DNA of 6,790 bases from Frankiaceae bacterium. Its GTDB lineage: Bacteria; Actinomycetota; Actinomycetes; JAVEEB01. The position numbers and the translations under genes are program-made. Below, piece after piece: positions 6,450-6,790 of the stretch; positions within the stretch are counted from its first letter, which is position 1, and each line of letters begins with the position of its first letter. Below the pieces are notes generated by a model. That model ran no database searches and was not told the DNA's origin. It worked only from the letters and a program-made list of their open reading frames with translations. Location of the stretch: positions 1 to 6,790 of the forward strand of contig JAVEEB010000419.1 of assembly GCA_030840665.1 (NCBI GenBank), in the 5' to 3' direction.

Positions 6450-6485
6450 CAGTACCTAGACCGCCTATGCGCTGTCTAGGTACTG
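6450..6485. promoter_or_regulatory. Perfect 12 bp inverted repeat: operator candidate or panB terminator
   Basis: CAGTACCTAGAC (6450-6461) is the exact reverse complement of GTCTAGGTACTG (6474-6485), with a 12-base spacer between them. It lies 20 bases downstream of the panB stop and about 75 bases upstream of the ribosome site of the small gene that heads the minus-strand run. As RNA it would form a 12 bp stem suited to ending panB transcription, but it lacks a T-run and its arms are only half G/C, unlike the G/C-rich stem at 317-348. As DNA, the symmetric half-sites centred 24 bases apart suit a dimeric regulator such as the LuxR-type protein encoded downstream. Both readings remain open. 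Confidence 0.55.
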
Positions 6486-6505
6486 GGGCGCCCAGGCGTG
6501 CTGCC

Positions 6506-6790
6506 TCACTCGTAGCTGTGGGCGTCGTCCGGGTACGTGCCGGCGTTGACGTCAGCGGCGAAGGCACGCGCCGCCGCCTCCAGCTGGGCGGCCAGCTCGG
6601 CGTACACCTTCACGAACTTCGCACGCGAGACGGACAGGCCCGCCATGTCCGTCCAGACCAGGACCTGTGCGTCGCAGTCGGCGCCGGCGCCGATGCCGAT
6701 CGTGGGGATCGCGAGCTCCTTGGTGAGCTCGCCGGCGAGGGTGGCCGGCACCAGCTCGAGGACGACGGCGAAGGCGCCCGCGTCCTGGAC
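6506..6790 (-). CDS. panB: 3-methyl-2-oxobutanoate hydroxymethyltransferase, C-terminal part (5' end outside window)
   Basis: The frame is open from the window edge to TGA at 6506-6508 and gives the last 94 residues. They start [20 protein letters not shown]. The Glu in VVLELVP (fragment residue 12) corresponds to the catalytic base position known from E. coli PanB (E181). The next block, [19 protein letters not shown] (28-46), is the strongly conserved 'IPxIGIGAG...DGQVLV' signature of the TIM-barrel fold. The tail [12 protein letters not shown] and the closing PDDAHSYE match actinobacterial PanB ends. The enzyme adds a hydroxymethyl group from methylene-tetrahydrofolate to alpha-ketoisovalerate, giving ketopantoate, the first committed step of pantothenate and CoA synthesis in the cytosol. 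It is transcribed in the same direction as the regulator run but is separated by about 140 bases containing the inverted repeat, so it is probably a separate unit. Confidence 0.95.
   Translation of the reverse strand, partial: VQDAGAFAVVLELVPATLAGELTKELAIPTIGIGAGADCDAQVLVWTDMAGLSVSRAKFVKVYAELAAQLEAAARAFAADVNAGTYPDDAHSYE

Noticed and set aside
1..6790. CRISPR array, tRNA, insertion sequence or phage remnants
   Set aside because: I found no regularly spaced repeats, no cloverleaf-like sequence, no transposase or integrase motifs and no flanking target duplications.

Overview
The window is high-GC DNA with the coding bias of an actinobacterium. The evidence is G/C-rich third positions on both strands, a LuxR regulator of the large ATPase (LAL) type, a free-standing maltokinase-cap-like protein, and a PanB C-terminus of actinobacterial style. 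I cannot place the genus. There is no tRNA, rRNA, CRISPR array, transposase or phage gene.

Layout. Positions 1-296 (+) hold the 3' end of a secreted protein ending in an F5/8 type C (discoidin/CBM32-like) sugar-binding domain. A strong hairpin (317-348) follows, between convergent genes, with two weaker hairpins near the stop of the opposing gene. From 6362 down to 393 all genes lie on the minus strand. In transcription order they are a 77-residue basic protein with a strong ribosome binding site, a 916-residue LAL-type LuxR regulator, a 224-residue maltokinase N-terminal cap-like protein, a 514-residue membrane-anchored PQQ-type beta-propeller protein, and a 197-residue nucleotidyltransferase resembling aminoglycoside/lincosamide adenylyltransferases. 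The gaps are 9, 43, 61 and 57 bases, so they could form one transcription unit. The long plus-strand reading frames opposite them are shadows of high-GC codon use. Upstream, at 6450-6485, lies a perfect 12+12 base inverted repeat, just beyond the stop of a partial panB gene (6506-6790, minus strand) that runs off the window.

How the genes may work together. The regulator has a MalT-like architecture: an NTP-binding STAND-type module, a helical repeat region and a C-terminal HTH. Its next downstream neighbour carries a fold otherwise found at the front of maltokinase, an enzyme of the trehalose-maltose-1-phosphate-glucan route. A link to alpha-glucan or trehalose metabolism is therefore reasonable but rests on context alone. 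The beta-propeller and nucleotidyltransferase have no evident link to it. Most of the window is ordinary accessory actinobacterial content. The parts most worth a second look are the small leader-like gene, the inverted repeat and the regulator/cap-protein pair.
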